6,283 bases of DNA from Planctomycetota bacterium (GTDB lineage: Bacteria; Planctomycetota; Phycisphaerae; UBA1845), in the NCBI GenBank assembly GCA_022563615.1, contig JADFMZ010000197.1:1-6283 (forward strand), written 5' to 3'. How positions within the stretch are numbered: the stretch's first letter is position 1; the number at the start of each line of letters is the position of its first letter. A program made the translations under genes and the position numbers. Below the pieces are notes generated by a model, which was given only the letters and a program-made list of their open reading frames with translations, was not told the origin of the DNA and ran no database searches. Below, piece by piece: positions 1 through 5,419 of this stretch.

Positions 1-802
1 CGTGCCCGACTCAGCCGGAGTCCCTGCGGCCTTTGCGGCTTCGACGCTGCTGGCCACCTACAACGACCTGGACGCGGTACGGCGGATCATGCAGGAAGCC
101 GGCCGCGAGGTCGCCGCGATTCTCGTCGAGCCGGTGGCCGGTAACATGGGCTGCGTCGAGCCCGTGGCGGGATTTCTCGAAGGCCTCCGCTCGTTGTGCG
201 ATCAACACAGTAGCCTGCTTGTATTCGACGAGGTGATGACCGGATTTCGCGTCGCATGGGGCGGGTTTCAAAACGTGTGCGGTGTCAAACCGGACCTGAC
301 CTGTTTGGGCAAGGTGATCGGCGGGGGGATGCCGGTGGCGGCCTACGGCGGGTCGCGCACACTGATGTCGCAAGTTAGCCCGCTCGGGCCGACCTACCAG
401 GCCGGCACGCTCAGCGGAAACCCCATCGGCATGGCCGCTGGAATAGCCACCTTGCAACTCTGTCAGCAGGAAGGATTTTACGAATCGATTCGCGCCAAGG
501 CGGCCCGCGTGGCGCATGGCTTCGTAGCGGCAGCCCGAGACGCCGGTATTGCGTTGCAATCGTCCGTTTGTGGAGGTCTGTTCGGCATCGCCTTTTCGGA
601 TCAGCCGGTGCACAACTTCGACGACGCCCAGGCCTGCGACCACGAGCGGTATGCCCGGTTCTTCCGGGCGATGCTCGATCGAGGCGTGTGGCTTCCTCCG
701 TCAGGCTATGAGGCCCTGTTTGTTTCGTCGGCGCACGATGATTCCGCCCTGGCGCAGGCAATCGAAGCCGCCGAGGCTGCCTTTGGGAGCATCGCCTCAT
801 GA
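1..802 (+). CDS. hemL: Glutamate-1-semialdehyde 2,1-aminomutase, 5'-truncated
   Basis: PLP-dependent class III aminotransferase-fold enzyme that converts glutamate-1-semialdehyde to 5-aminolevulinate, the last step of the C5 route to tetrapyrroles, in the cytoplasm. The visible 266 codons (read from base 2) are the C-terminal part of a protein that is normally about 430 residues, so roughly the first 160 are outside the window. The GTG at base 2 is an internal Val codon (the VPDSAGVP segment), not a start. Visible landmarks in fragment numbering: the LVEPVAGNMG segment (41-50), the cofactor-contacting FDEVMTGFR (75-83) with Asp76, the Schiff-base lysine Lys104 in CLGKVIGGGMPVAAYGG, and TYQAGTLSGNP (131-141), which is highly typical of HemL rather than of other class III aminotransferases. 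The stop overlaps the hemC start in ATGA, indicating an operon with translational coupling. No frameshift or missing catalytic residue is seen in the visible part. Confidence 0.96.
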   Translation, partial: VPDSAGVPAAFAASTLLATYNDLDAVRRIMQEAGREVAAILVEPVAGNMGCVEPVAGFLEGLRSLCDQHSSLLVFDEVMTGFRVAWGGFQNVCGVKPDLTCLGKVIGGGMPVAAYGGSRTLMSQVSPLGPTYQAGTLSGNPIGMAAGIATLQLCQQEGFYESIRAKAARVAHGFVAAARDAGIALQSSVCGGLFGIAFSDQPVHNFDDAQACDHERYARFFRAMLDRGVWLPPSGYEALFVSSAHDDSALAQAIEAAEAAFGSIAS

Positions 803-1689
803 CCTCTTTACGCGTGGGGACGCGCGGCAGCGAGCTCGCGCTGTGCCAGACGCGATGGGTTTGCGACCTGCTGCGAACAGCGCACCCGTCGCTGTCCATC
901 GAAGAAGTCATCATCAAAACACACGGCGACGTAGCCAAGGAACAGCTCTTTGGCCCCGACTGGCCCGTCGGCGGATTCGTGGGGGCGATCGAACAGGCGC
1001 TCTTGCAGGATCGCATTGCCTTTGCCGTGCACAGCTACAAGGACCTCCAGACCACCGTGACGCCGGGTCTGATCGTGGCGGCTGTGCCAGCGCGGGAAGT
1101 GGTTCACGATGTCCTGGTCACGAGGAAGCCCGTCGAGCTGCGCGAGCTTTCTCGGCGCTTTCGGGTCGGCACGAGCAGCCCGCGTCGAGCGGCGCAGCTC
1201 CGGCGATTTGCCGACGTCGAAATTGTGCCCATTCGCGGAAACGTTCCCACGCGAATCGACAAACTCCAAAGCGAGGGTCTGGACGGCGTCGTGCTGGCGG
1301 CTGCGGGACTGAAACGCCTTAACCTCCATCCGCCGCATCGGATCGACCTTCCTACGGACCGTTTCGTGCCCGCGCCGGCCCAAGGGGCGCTGGCGATTCA
1401 GGCGCGAGTCAACGATGCGGTGATCCCGTTGATTGCGGAAATCGAACATGGACCTTCGCGCGCTTCAACCGAGGCTGAGCGGGCGTTTCTCCACGCGAGC
1501 GGCGCCGGCTGTCACACGCCGATCGGAGCGCTGGCGGTCCTGGAGGGTCGTCAAATTAGCTTGCACGGGCAGTTCTTCAGCGACGACGGCCGGCGTGTGG
1601 TGGAAGGCCGAGAGGTCGGTGACGATCCACAGTCGATCGGACGGCGGCTGGCTGATCGATTGATCCGCGATCTCGGAGATCCGTCATGA
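799..1689 (+). CDS. hemC: Porphobilinogen deaminase (hydroxymethylbilane synthase), divergent
   Basis: Polymerises four porphobilinogen units into hydroxymethylbilane, the substrate of HemD; cytoplasmic. The 296 residues are near the usual ~310. Landmarks: TRGSELAL (8-15), VHSYKD (77-82) with probable catalytic Asp82, GTSSPRR (124-130), IRGNVPTR (145-152), AGLKRL (169-174), PAPAQGALAIQAR (191-203), and the dipyrromethane-cofactor cysteine Cys238 in GAGCHTPIG. The start ATG overlaps the hemL stop, and a GGAG lies at 786-789, nine bases upstream. Odd points: where E. coli HemC has LAKVGGKGLFVKELE, this protein reads DWPVGGFVGAIE (54-65), so the conserved lysines of that loop (equivalent to E. 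coli Lys55, Lys59 and Lys64 by my hand alignment) are absent. The proline of HSxKDxP is Gln84. The family assignment is firm because all other blocks match; whether the loop change alters the mechanism is unknown. Confidence 0.95.
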   Translation: MTSLRVGTRGSELALCQTRWVCDLLRTAHPSLSIEEVIIKTHGDVAKEQLFGPDWPVGGFVGAIEQALLQDRIAFAVHSYKDLQTTVTPGLIVAAVPAREVVHDVLVTRKPVELRELSRRFRVGTSSPRRAAQLRRFADVEIVPIRGNVPTRIDKLQSEGLDGVVLAAAGLKRLNLHPPHRIDLPTDRFVPAPAQGALAIQARVNDAVIPLIAEIEHGPSRASTEAERAFLHASGAGCHTPIGALAVLEGRQISLHGQFFSDDGRRVVEGREVGDDPQSIGRRLADRLIRDLGDPS

Positions 1690-2360
1690 GAGTTTGGGTC
1701 ACGCGCGACGAAGAGCCGGAGGGTCCGCTGAGCAGAGCCTTTAGCGTGGTCGGCCTCGATGCTGTTCTGGAACCGGTCATCGCTCGGCGTCTGGTGGATG
1801 ATTGTGCGGAGGCGATTCGCAACCTCGGCCCGGACGACTGGCTGGTGTTGACCAGCGTGTACGCGATCGAAGCGGTTGCTTGCGTGCATTCACGGATCCC
1901 GCGCGTCGCTGTGGTCGGGCAGGAAACGCGTCGTGCTGCAGAGGCCAAAGGCCTGCGCGTGCAACAGGTTTGTTCAGGCGGCACGCGCGAAAGCCTCTTT
2001 GAAGATCTGCGCAGCCGCGTGAAACACGGAACGATCTGCTACCCGCGATCATCGGAAGCGTCGGCGCCCAAAGCTTGGCCCGGTGTGGAGGTGCTCAGCC
2101 CGGTGATGTATGAGACCTCCGCCCGCGCTTTTGATCGCGAGGTGATCCGGCGTGTGGATGTGGTTTCGGTGGCGAGCCCGTCGGCCGTCCACGCCATCGG
2201 ACGGGTGGAACTCCCCTTTGCCAGCATCGGACCCACGACTTCCGCGGCGCTGGGCACGTTGGGTATCGAGCCGTGGGTCGAGGCGCCGCAGCGCAGTTTT
2301 GAATCGCTGGCAACAGCCGTCGCCGATCGCGCGAAGACCGCGCCGCCATCCAAGAGATAG
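1686..2360 (+). CDS. hemD: Uroporphyrinogen-III synthase
   Basis: Cyclises hydroxymethylbilane with inversion of ring D to give uroporphyrinogen III, the branch point to haem, sirohaem and cobalamin. The 224 residues are slightly short for the family (about 245-270). HemD is poorly conserved, but the usual sparse landmarks are present in order: N-terminal VWVTRDEEPEGPL, the WLVLTSVYAIEAV strand-helix (residues about 52-64), the VAVVGQETRRAAEAKGLRV glycine-turn segment, YPRSSEA, the MYETS link between the two lobes, VASPSAVHAI, and the C-terminal IGPTTSAALGTLGIEP with the downstream SFESLATAV helix. Position directly after hemC with an ATGA overlap, plus a GGAG at 1675-1678, supports the call and coupled translation. 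It is a single-domain protein, not fused to a methyltransferase (CobA) as in some lineages. Confidence 0.93.
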   Translation: MRVWVTRDEEPEGPLSRAFSVVGLDAVLEPVIARRLVDDCAEAIRNLGPDDWLVLTSVYAIEAVACVHSRIPRVAVVGQETRRAAEAKGLRVQQVCSGGTRESLFEDLRSRVKHGTICYPRSSEASAPKAWPGVEVLSPVMYETSARAFDREVIRRVDVVSVASPSAVHAIGRVELPFASIGPTTSAALGTLGIEPWVEAPQRSFESLATAVADRAKTAPPSKR

Positions 2361-2369
2361 TGGCCGGCG
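2341..2369 (+). other. G+C-rich hairpin across the hemD stop codon
   Basis: CGCCGCCA (2341-2348) can pair with TGGC-C-GGCG (2361-2369), giving eight pairs with one bulged C and a 12-base loop that contains the hemD stop. No T-tract follows, so this is not a textbook intrinsic terminator. It could slow polymerase or protect the 3' end of the hem mRNA; this is inference only, and a G+C-rich sequence makes such pairings common. Confidence 0.25.
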
Positions 2370-2597
2370 GATAACACACGTTGCGGGCGTGGCGCAGAAA
2401 AAGCCATCTCCAACGCGCTCTCTGCCAGCATTCCCTGTTGCGGGTTTGCGTACCGGTTGCTTCCCAGCGGTGCCTCACTCCGTCCGACCATTCCTGGCGG
2501 AAAAAGTCACAGACTGGCAGGTCAAAGGTAGGAATATGTCGGGTCCGATTTCGGGGCGAATTATCCCTTCCAGGCGTTACGCGGACCCTTCTGACCT
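2361..2597. other. Gene-free stretch with weak inverted repeats
   Basis: I see no credible protein gene here on either strand: the open frames show no family motif, no well-placed ribosome site and no coherent composition. It does hold several short inverted repeats: CTGCCAG (2422-2428) with CTGGCAG (2514-2520), ATTCCT (2490-2495) with AGGAAT (2530-2535), AGTC-ACA-GACT (2505-2515), and GGGTCCG (2541-2547) with CGGACCC (2582-2588), the last a 7-bp perfect stem around a 34-base loop. I checked for the conserved cores of tmRNA, RNase P RNA and SRP RNA, and for tRNA arms, and found none. It may be leader or trailer RNA, or plain spacer. Confidence 0.4.
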
Positions 2598-2688
2598 AGG
2601 CACTCCAACAAAACGGGGTTGGGGGCCGTCGAAGCAGCGAAAAGTTCGCGCGGGCTTAGCCCATCGGCTCGGTTTTGTTGGAGTGCCT
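2598..2688. repeat. 17-bp perfect inverted repeat with branched internal fold
   Basis: AGGCACTCCAACAAAAC (2598-2614) is the exact reverse complement of GTTTTGTTGGAGTGCCT (2672-2688). The 57 bases between can themselves fold: GGGCCG (2623-2628) with CGGCTC (2665-2670, one G-T pair), enclosing two small hairpins, GCGAA-AAG-TTCGC (2637-2649) and GGGC-TTA-GCCC (2652-2662). The whole would be a long stem topped by a three-way junction. The element ends 13 bases before the protease promoter's extended -10. Possibilities: a small structured RNA, the 3' end of a hem-operon transcript, a miniature repeat element, or paired protein-binding arms. It lacks a recognisable family signature, so strand and function are undetermined. 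The arms themselves are a direct observation. Confidence 0.7.
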
Positions 2689-2698
2689 TGACCGGTCA
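2689..2698. promoter_or_regulatory. Perfect palindrome TGACCGGTCA, candidate operator
   Basis: A perfect 10-bp palindrome directly follows the right arm of the inverted repeat and sits three bases before the TG of the extended -10 element. Its centre is about 24 bases upstream of the predicted transcription start, the spacer position where a dimeric repressor would block polymerase. The regulator is unknown, and a single 10-bp palindrome can occur by chance. Confidence 0.35.
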
Positions 2699-2701
2699 TG
2701 G

Positions 2702-2710
2702 TGCTATAAT
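2702..2710 (+). promoter_or_regulatory. Extended -10 promoter of the protease-nfi unit
   Basis: TGCTATAAT is a perfect extended -10 (TGnTATAAT) for a sigma70-type polymerase. No good -35 stands 16-18 bases upstream; the TTGACC at 2688-2693 is only 11 bases away and so is not the partner. Extended -10 promoters often do without a -35. Predicted transcription start is about 2717, leaving a purine-rich leader of some 46 bases before the ATG at 2763. Confidence 0.6.
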
Positions 2711-2748
2711 GGGACGAGCGGTTAGAGAGGGCAGGACCGGAAAACGAG

Positions 2749-2753
2749 AGGAG
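2749..2753 (+). promoter_or_regulatory. Ribosome binding site that fixes the protease start
   Basis: AGGAG lies nine bases before ATG 2763, inside a purine-rich run. It favours this start over the upstream in-frame ATG at 2709, which overlaps the -10 element and would be untranscribed or leaderless. It also favours it over GTG 2757, which sits too close. Confidence 0.7.
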
Positions 2754-2762
2754 AGTGTGCGA

Positions 2763-3914
2763 ATGGGTCGACGCAGAGCATCGGGCCTCAAAGGAAGTAG
2801 GAACGCGTGGGCGCTACGTGCGCTCGTAGCCGCGGTCCTGTTTTATCCTCTCACCAGCCCGGCTGCGCCGCCGACACTCTACAAGCTGGCCGACTTGAAA
2901 GCACTGGAGAAGGCCTTTGTCACATTAGCCGACACGGTTCGACCCAGTGTGGTTGCCATCCGGTGTTATCAAGTCCGCGATCCTGCCGACCGCCACTCCA
3001 GGCAGGCTCGCTTGCCGATCAGCCAGGGCAGCGGTTTCATCATCGACGCTGCGGGCTACATCGCCACGAATGAACATGTGATTGAAGACGCCCACGTGAT
3101 CTCGATCACACTACACAACGGCCTGCAGTTCGAGGCTCGGGTCGTACAAACGGACGTCCGCAGCGATCTGGCGGTGCTCAAGATTGAGGCAGAAGGGCTA
3201 CGTCCGGTCCGTCTTGGCGACTCGGCAAAGCTGAAGGTCAATCAATGGTCGTTCGCCTGTGGGAACCCGTTTGGCCTGGCCTTTGACAACCGAGGCCGAT
3301 CGTCGCTGACCTATGGCGTGATCAGTGCGCTGGGCCGGCAGATGACGCGTCGACTCAGCGCCGATCCGCAACAGCGTTACTATGGCCACTTGATTGAAAC
3401 TTCTTCCGCGATCAATCCGGGCAACAGCGGCGGGCCTCTGTTCAATCTCGACGGCGAGGTGATCGGCGTGGTGGTTGCGATTGAAACTAGCTCGGGCGTC
3501 AGCGAAGGCCACGGCTTTGCCATTCCCGTCGACAAGAACGTGCGGCGCGTGCTGGAAACGCTCCAAGCCGGTCGAGTGGTTCGCTATGGTTTCCTCGGCA
3601 TCGAGGTGAACGACGTGGAGGCGCCTCGATCCCGGCGCGTCGCGGATATGAACCGGCCGCGCGGAGCGCGAATCATTCGTATATCCCCACCCAACGGCCC
3701 GGCGGCCAAGGCCAACCTTCAACCCGATGACATCGTCGTCGAGTTCGACGGGGTTCCGATCGAAAGCTCGGACCATCTGGTCAGGGTGGTGCAGTTCACC
3801 CCGGTCGGCGCCGAGGTCGAGATCAAGTACCTGCGCCGACACGTCAAGCGGACCACGCACGTCGCGCTGGGCGATCGTATGAACTTGTTGGGACGTGCGG
3901 CCGGCGGCGAGTGA
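2763..3914 (+). CDS. HtrA/Deg-family secreted serine protease, one PDZ domain
   Basis: Trypsin-fold quality-control protease, probably acting in the periplasm or at the envelope. I start it at ATG 2763 (383 residues): AGGAG at 2749-2753 is correctly spaced, and the in-frame ATG at 2709 overlaps the promoter -10. Signal peptide: Arg-rich n-region (residues 3-19), hydrophobic ALRALVAAVLFYPL (17-30), likely cleavage near TSPA-AP (about 34). Protease domain about 45-265: His105 in TNEHVIEDA, Asp135 in SDLAVLKI, Ser222 in INPGNSGGPLFN, and GFAIPVD (251-257), all as in active HtrA/DegP/DegS. One PDZ domain about 272-370, opening with YGFLGIEV and containing PDDIVVEFDG and VEIKYLRR. One PDZ suggests DegS/HhoA-like architecture; the cleavable-looking signal argues against a DegS-type anchor, though an uncleaved anchor is possible. 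I give no symbol because the Deg subfamily cannot be settled by eye. The stop overlaps the start of endonuclease V. Confidence 0.93.
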   Translation: MGRRRASGLKGSRNAWALRALVAAVLFYPLTSPAAPPTLYKLADLKALEKAFVTLADTVRPSVVAIRCYQVRDPADRHSRQARLPISQGSGFIIDAAGYIATNEHVIEDAHVISITLHNGLQFEARVVQTDVRSDLAVLKIEAEGLRPVRLGDSAKLKVNQWSFACGNPFGLAFDNRGRSSLTYGVISALGRQMTRRLSADPQQRYYGHLIETSSAINPGNSGGPLFNLDGEVIGVVVAIETSSGVSEGHGFAIPVDKNVRRVLETLQAGRVVRYGFLGIEVNDVEAPRSRRVADMNRPRGARIIRISPPNGPAAKANLQPDDIVVEFDGVPIESSDHLVRVVQFTPVGAEVEIKYLRRHVKRTTHVALGDRMNLLGRAAGGE

Positions 3915-4603
3915 ACCTGTCGCGCACCCCTCACGCCTGGTCGGTCACACCCGCACAGGCGATTCGGATTCAACGAAACCTGACCGGGCGGGTCGTGCGA
4001 CGAGGCTGCGTCAAACGCCTGCGGTTGGCGGCCGGCGCCGACCTGGCCTTTTCACATGACAAAGACGAATGCATCGCCGGGGTGGTGGTTTGGGACGTTC
4101 AGGCCGAAAAAGTCGTCGAGCAACAGGTCGCGCGCCGGAAGCTGCGATTCCCCTACGTGCCGGGTTTGCTGTCGTTTCGGGAAGCGCCGGCGATCCTGGC
4201 TGCCCTGCGCAAAATCCAATGTGAACCCGATGTCTTTTTGTTCGACGGTCAGGGATACGCCCATCCCCGGCGGTTCGGGCTGGCCTGTCACGTCGGGCTG
4301 TTGATCGATCGCCCCAGTCTCGGATGTGCCAAGAGTCTGTTGATAGGCCGGTGCGGTTCACTTCCGCAGCGGCGCGGATCGACCACGCCGATGCTGGATC
4401 AAGGCGAGCGAATCGGCGTGGCTGTTCGCACGCGCCAGAGCGTTCGACCCATCTACGTCAGCACAGGCCACCTACTTTCGCTCGACGCTGCCGTGGAGAT
4501 CACCTTGAGATGCTGCACCCGATACCGCCTGCCGGAGCCGACGCGCCTGGCTGACCAACTCGTAGCTCGGGAAAAGCGATCGTCTGACCCTGCACTGCGA
4601 TGA
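3911..4603 (+). CDS. nfi: Endonuclease V (deoxyinosine 3'-endonuclease)
   Basis: Metal-dependent repair nuclease that nicks DNA near deoxyinosine (deaminated adenine); some members also cut inosine-containing RNA. The 230 residues match the family (about 210-230). Motifs: N-terminal WSVTPAQAIRIQ (10-21), AGADLAF (41-47) with metal ligand Asp44, FPYVPGLLSFREAPAIL (80-96) with the wedge Tyr82 and catalytic Glu91, FLFDGQGYAHPRRFGLACHVGLL (109-131) with Asp112 and His118, CAKSLLIG with Lys141, and the C-terminal YVSTGHLLSLDAAVEITLRC / YRLPEPTRLAD with His187. Small deviations are FDGQG for the usual FDGHG and VSTGH for VSPGH. The GTG start overlaps the protease TGA (GTGA) and has no strong Shine-Dalgarno of its own, suggesting expression by re-initiation from the protease message. 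A functional link between the two is not obvious. Confidence 0.95.
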   Translation: MNLSRTPHAWSVTPAQAIRIQRNLTGRVVRRGCVKRLRLAAGADLAFSHDKDECIAGVVVWDVQAEKVVEQQVARRKLRFPYVPGLLSFREAPAILAALRKIQCEPDVFLFDGQGYAHPRRFGLACHVGLLIDRPSLGCAKSLLIGRCGSLPQRRGSTTPMLDQGERIGVAVRTRQSVRPIYVSTGHLLSLDAAVEITLRCCTRYRLPEPTRLADQLVAREKRSSDPALR

Positions 4604-4747
4604 GAGCAGGTCGGACTCTCCCCAAGACTGAGAGTAAGGCGCCGTTACCAAGCCGAGCCGCAGGCTTCAGCCTGCGCGAACGTCGGAATATCGTGGGTGC
4701 TTCGAGACACGTTTTGTTAGACGGTCCAAGTGGCGTGAGTCGGAGCC
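4604..4747. other. Convergent spacer between nfi and the HD gene
   Basis: The 144 bases between two facing genes contain a 6-bp hairpin (ACTCTC 4615-4620 with GAGAGT 4630-4635) and the stronger palindrome listed separately. Neither is followed by a T-tract on either strand, so no standard terminator is recognised although both messages must end here. A 63-codon frame from ATG 4600 crosses it but does not look like a real gene. Confidence 0.5.
4659..4676. repeat. REP-like palindrome CGCAGGCT-TC-AGCCTGCG
   Basis: Perfect 8-bp arms separated by two bases, in the convergent spacer. Very similar GCAGGCTTCAGCCTGC palindromes occur as dispersed extragenic repeats in some G+C-rich genomes, as I recall them; copy number here cannot be judged from one window. 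It could act as a bidirectional transcription block or mRNA 3'-end stabiliser for nfi and the HD gene. Confidence 0.55.
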
Positions 4748-5314
4748 TCAGGACGGGGGCGACAGATCGACCTGATCGGCGATGGATGTAATCGCTTCGA
4801 TGCAATGGGCGATGTGGTCCTGGAGGGGAAGATCCAGGAGCTTCGCGCCTTCGTGGATGTCATCTCGTGACACCGAAGCGGCAAACGATTTTTGTTTCAT
4901 TTTCTTGGTGACGCTCTTGGGAGCCATTCCATTGAGTCTTTCGGGACGCATCAGCGCGATCGCGTAGATGAAGCCGCAGAGTTCGTCCACGGCGAACAGC
5001 GCCTTGCGGATGGGGCGGTCGTGTGGATACTCTTCTTGATTCCACGGTGCGTGCGAAAGGATAGCCCCTACGATTTCCTCATCCCAACCGGCTTCGCGCA
5101 GGATGCGGGCGCCCTCGCGCGTATGCTGCGGCGGGTCAGGCCAGCGCTCGTAGTCGAAGTCGTGGAGCAATCCGGTGAGCGCCCAGGCCGTTTCATCCGC
5201 TCCCTGCAGCCGAGCGTAGTGCTGCATCGCAGCCTCCACGCACAGGGCGTGGCGAATCAGGGCGGGGTTCTTAATGTATTCGTTGAGCAACGCCCAGGCT
5301 TGACTACGATTCAT
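4748..5314 (-). CDS. HD-domain metal-dependent phosphohydrolase
   Basis: 188-residue cytoplasmic protein of the HD superfamily, which usually hydrolyses phosphate esters of nucleotides or related compounds using bound metal ions. Metal ligands are all visible: His22 (IRHALCVEAAM), His51-Asp52 (GLLHDFDYERW), His64 (PQHTREGARIL), His88 (AILSHAPW) and Asp110 (AVDELCGFI). The HTREGARIL element and ILSH spacing match the HDIG-type subgroup. A basic, lysine-rich segment (VTKKMKQKSF, about 135-144) follows, which may contact a negatively charged substrate. The start ATG (5314-5312) has GGAAGG six bases upstream (plus-strand 5321-5326). It is transcribed away from the kinase gene and toward nfi. The substrate cannot be told from sequence. 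It is a single domain with no sensor or effector partner attached. Confidence 0.85.
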   Translation of the reverse strand: MNRSQAWALLNEYIKNPALIRHALCVEAAMQHYARLQGADETAWALTGLLHDFDYERWPDPPQHTREGARILREAGWDEEIVGAILSHAPWNQEEYPHDRPIRKALFAVDELCGFIYAIALMRPERLNGMAPKSVTKKMKQKSFAASVSRDDIHEGAKLLDLPLQDHIAHCIEAITSIADQVDLSPPS

Positions 5315-5352
5315 CTTTGACCTTCCGCGCGTGCGTTTCTATGATCGTGCGT

Positions 5353-5373
5353 TATTGAGTATTGCGTATTGTA
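5353..5373. repeat. Three TATTG units at exact 7-base spacing
   Basis: TATTG begins at 5353, 5360 and 5367 (TATTGAG, TATTGCG, TATTGTA). The last unit overlaps the predicted -10 of the HD gene promoter on the minus strand. Short direct repeats at a fixed spacing in a divergent spacer may be a regulator or polymerase binding site, or simple slippage in an A+T-rich patch. Confidence 0.45.
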
Positions 5374-5395
5374 CTACCTGGTGCGTTCCTGTCCA
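5368..5395 (-). promoter_or_regulatory. sigma70-like promoter of the HD-domain gene
   Basis: On the minus strand, TGGACA (plus 5390-5395; five of six match TTGACA) is followed after 16 bases by TACAAT (plus 5368-5373; five of six match TATAAT). Predicted start is near 5361, giving a leader of about 47 bases before the HD ATG. No equally good promoter was found on the plus strand for the kinase in this 105-base divergent spacer. Confidence 0.45.
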
Positions 5396-5419
5396 TGCCG
5401 TCGATGAAGGGACACCATC

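Noticed and set aside
411..1016. Long minus-strand open frames across hemL/hemC (also 11-643, 808-1449, 3198-3860)
   Set aside because: Antisense shadows of well-identified genes in G+C-rich DNA; no motif and no ribosome site.
2381..2599. 72-codon plus-strand frame in the gene-free stretch
   Set aside because: TTG start without a ribosome site, no recognisable domain, and composition unlike the neighbouring genes.
2615..2625. G-quadruplex from GGGGTTGGGGG
   Set aside because: Only two G-tracts are present nearby; four are needed for an intramolecular quadruplex.
2623..2680. Intrinsic terminator in the core of the inverted repeat (stem GGGCCG/CGGCTC then TTTTGTT)
   Set aside because: The stem is short with a long loop, the T-run is interrupted, and it starts two bases past the stem; the T-run is better explained as part of the 17-bp arm.
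2688..2693. TTGACC as the -35 of the protease promoter
   Set aside because: It is only 11 bases from TATAAT, too close for sigma70; it is part of the palindrome instead.
2619..2762. Extending the protease 48 residues upstream
   Set aside because: This would place the -10 promoter and the inverted repeat inside the gene and bury the signal peptide; ATG 2763 has a good ribosome site and begins the signal sequence.
4600..4791. 63-codon frame whose ATG overlaps the nfi stop
   Set aside because: The ATGA overlap is tempting, but the frame runs through the REP-like palindrome and into the HD gene antisense, has no family resemblance and lacks a clear ribosome site.
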